A DNA stretch of 64,000 nt from Scolanthus callimorphus. Taxonomy: Eukaryota; Cnidaria; Anthozoa; Actiniaria; Edwardsiidae. The DNA lies in contig CM066919.1 in the NCBI GenBank assembly GCA_033964015.1, forward strand, positions 14,673,646 to 14,737,645, given 5' to 3'. Position 1 is the first letter of the stretch. Every line of letters starts with the position of its first letter. The notes beneath the pieces are model-generated. The model ran no database searches. It saw only the letters and a list, made by a program, of their open reading frames with translations, and was not told the origin of the DNA. The position numbers and the translations under genes are program-made. Below are positions 63,441 to 64,000 of this stretch, piece after piece.

Positions 63441-64000
63441 TTTTCTTGGACTTCACCTCTCAACTTTGAGCGACCACGAAAGATCAAAATTCAAGATGAT
63501 GCACGATTTATTGTCATCAGAGTTTCCATAGCAACGACACAGGGGGCTCACTGTTTTTAATTGACAAACACGTGAAATTCGATCTAAACTTTTATAATGA
63601 CACACCAAGCGCTAGTCCTTAGGTACTTGTCTATACGTATACGAAGTTTTGAGAAAATTAACGAGAATTTCAAGATATTCCAGGCGACTTTTTTGGCTTT
63701 TGAAATTCAAAATGTTCACTTGCTTTCCAATAATTATAAAATTTCATCGGTTTTGAAATAGGCTAGCGAAATCTCTTACCGCAAAATTCATTCCAAGGTA
63801 TACAACTGCTTGTTTGCCAAATTTGATACCAGGAAGTGCTTTTGATTTTCCATAATGAACATCGACGCAAACATGGAATAATATAATTAAGGTATCAGGA
63901 ACCCTTTTGGTTGCCATAATTTCAGAAACTCACTATGCTTTTGGAATACAAGGAAACCCAAGCAAACTATGCATATTCTGAAAGTTAAACAACAGAATTT
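63441..64000. other. No gene supported
   Basis: I see nothing recognisable; the rest of the L1 C-terminus is not evident. Confidence 0.5.

Noticed and set aside
1..64000. Viral genes (nucleocytoplasmic or retroviral)
   Set aside because: Every recognised RT, nuclease or recombinase segment fits LINE, DIRS or DNA-transposon families. No envelope, capsid or protease motif of a virus was seen.

Overview
This window reads as repeat-dense nuclear DNA from a cnidarian, most likely a stony coral. That placement is inference. It rests on AT-rich DNA, spliced transposon genes with GT/AG introns, and a cnidarian-like set of mobile-element families: PIF/Harbinger with a Myb-like partner gene, MULE, DIRS, L1-like and SGNH-ORF1 LINEs, an N-RAG-type DNA transposon, and many foldback elements or MITEs. 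I found no intact host gene, no rRNA or tRNA gene and no CRISPR. Almost every coding stretch I can name is a transposon gene, and most are broken.

Layout. 0.9-5 kb: PIF/Harbinger element 1, with a Myb/SANT gene on + and a transposase on -. A 5'-truncated LINE with a 13-bp target duplication sits in the transposase. 5-7 kb: hAT-like and Myb-like remnants, then nested inverted-repeat elements. 8.1-12.5 kb: a decayed DDE_Tnp_4 transposase on -. Its intron holds a 2.9-kb TTAA-flanked foldback, which itself carries a 273-bp hairpin with a 9-bp target duplication. 13.1-19.4 kb: putative exons of unrecognised mobile genes, a 43-bp minisatellite and a 3.15-kb foldback. 19.7-26.3 kb: a 5.9-kb MULE inside another decayed element gene. 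27.2-28.9 kb: LINE remnants with an SGNH-like ORF1. 29.2-34.4 kb: a DIRS-type retrotransposon whose gag intron is a 136-bp satellite. 34.6-35.5 kb: a spliced Tc1/mariner-like (DDE_3) fragment.

39.3-63.4 kb: pieces of an L1-like LINE (ORF1, endonuclease, RT, C-terminal part), interrupted by a chain of younger DNA transposons. These are a 10.6-kb N-RAG-type element (42,974-53,588; terminal inverted repeats; 5-bp target duplication), a 5.2-kb PIF/Harbinger element 2 (55,346-60,528; 3-bp duplication) and a 2.5-kb element (60,816-63,297; 4-bp duplication).

The most interesting object is the N-RAG-type transposon. Its six-exon gene starts with a RAG1 N-terminal-like zinc module (C-x2-C, HP, C-x2-C, W-x-PH, C-x2-C) fused to a long C-terminal region I cannot assign to a named transposase. 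The reading frame is broken by only one nonsense codon and two one-base deletions. The second most interesting is the DIRS gag intron made of a higher-order satellite, with a similar arrangement (proline/threonine-rich exon, minisatellite intron, coiled-coil exon) near 13.3-14.9 kb.
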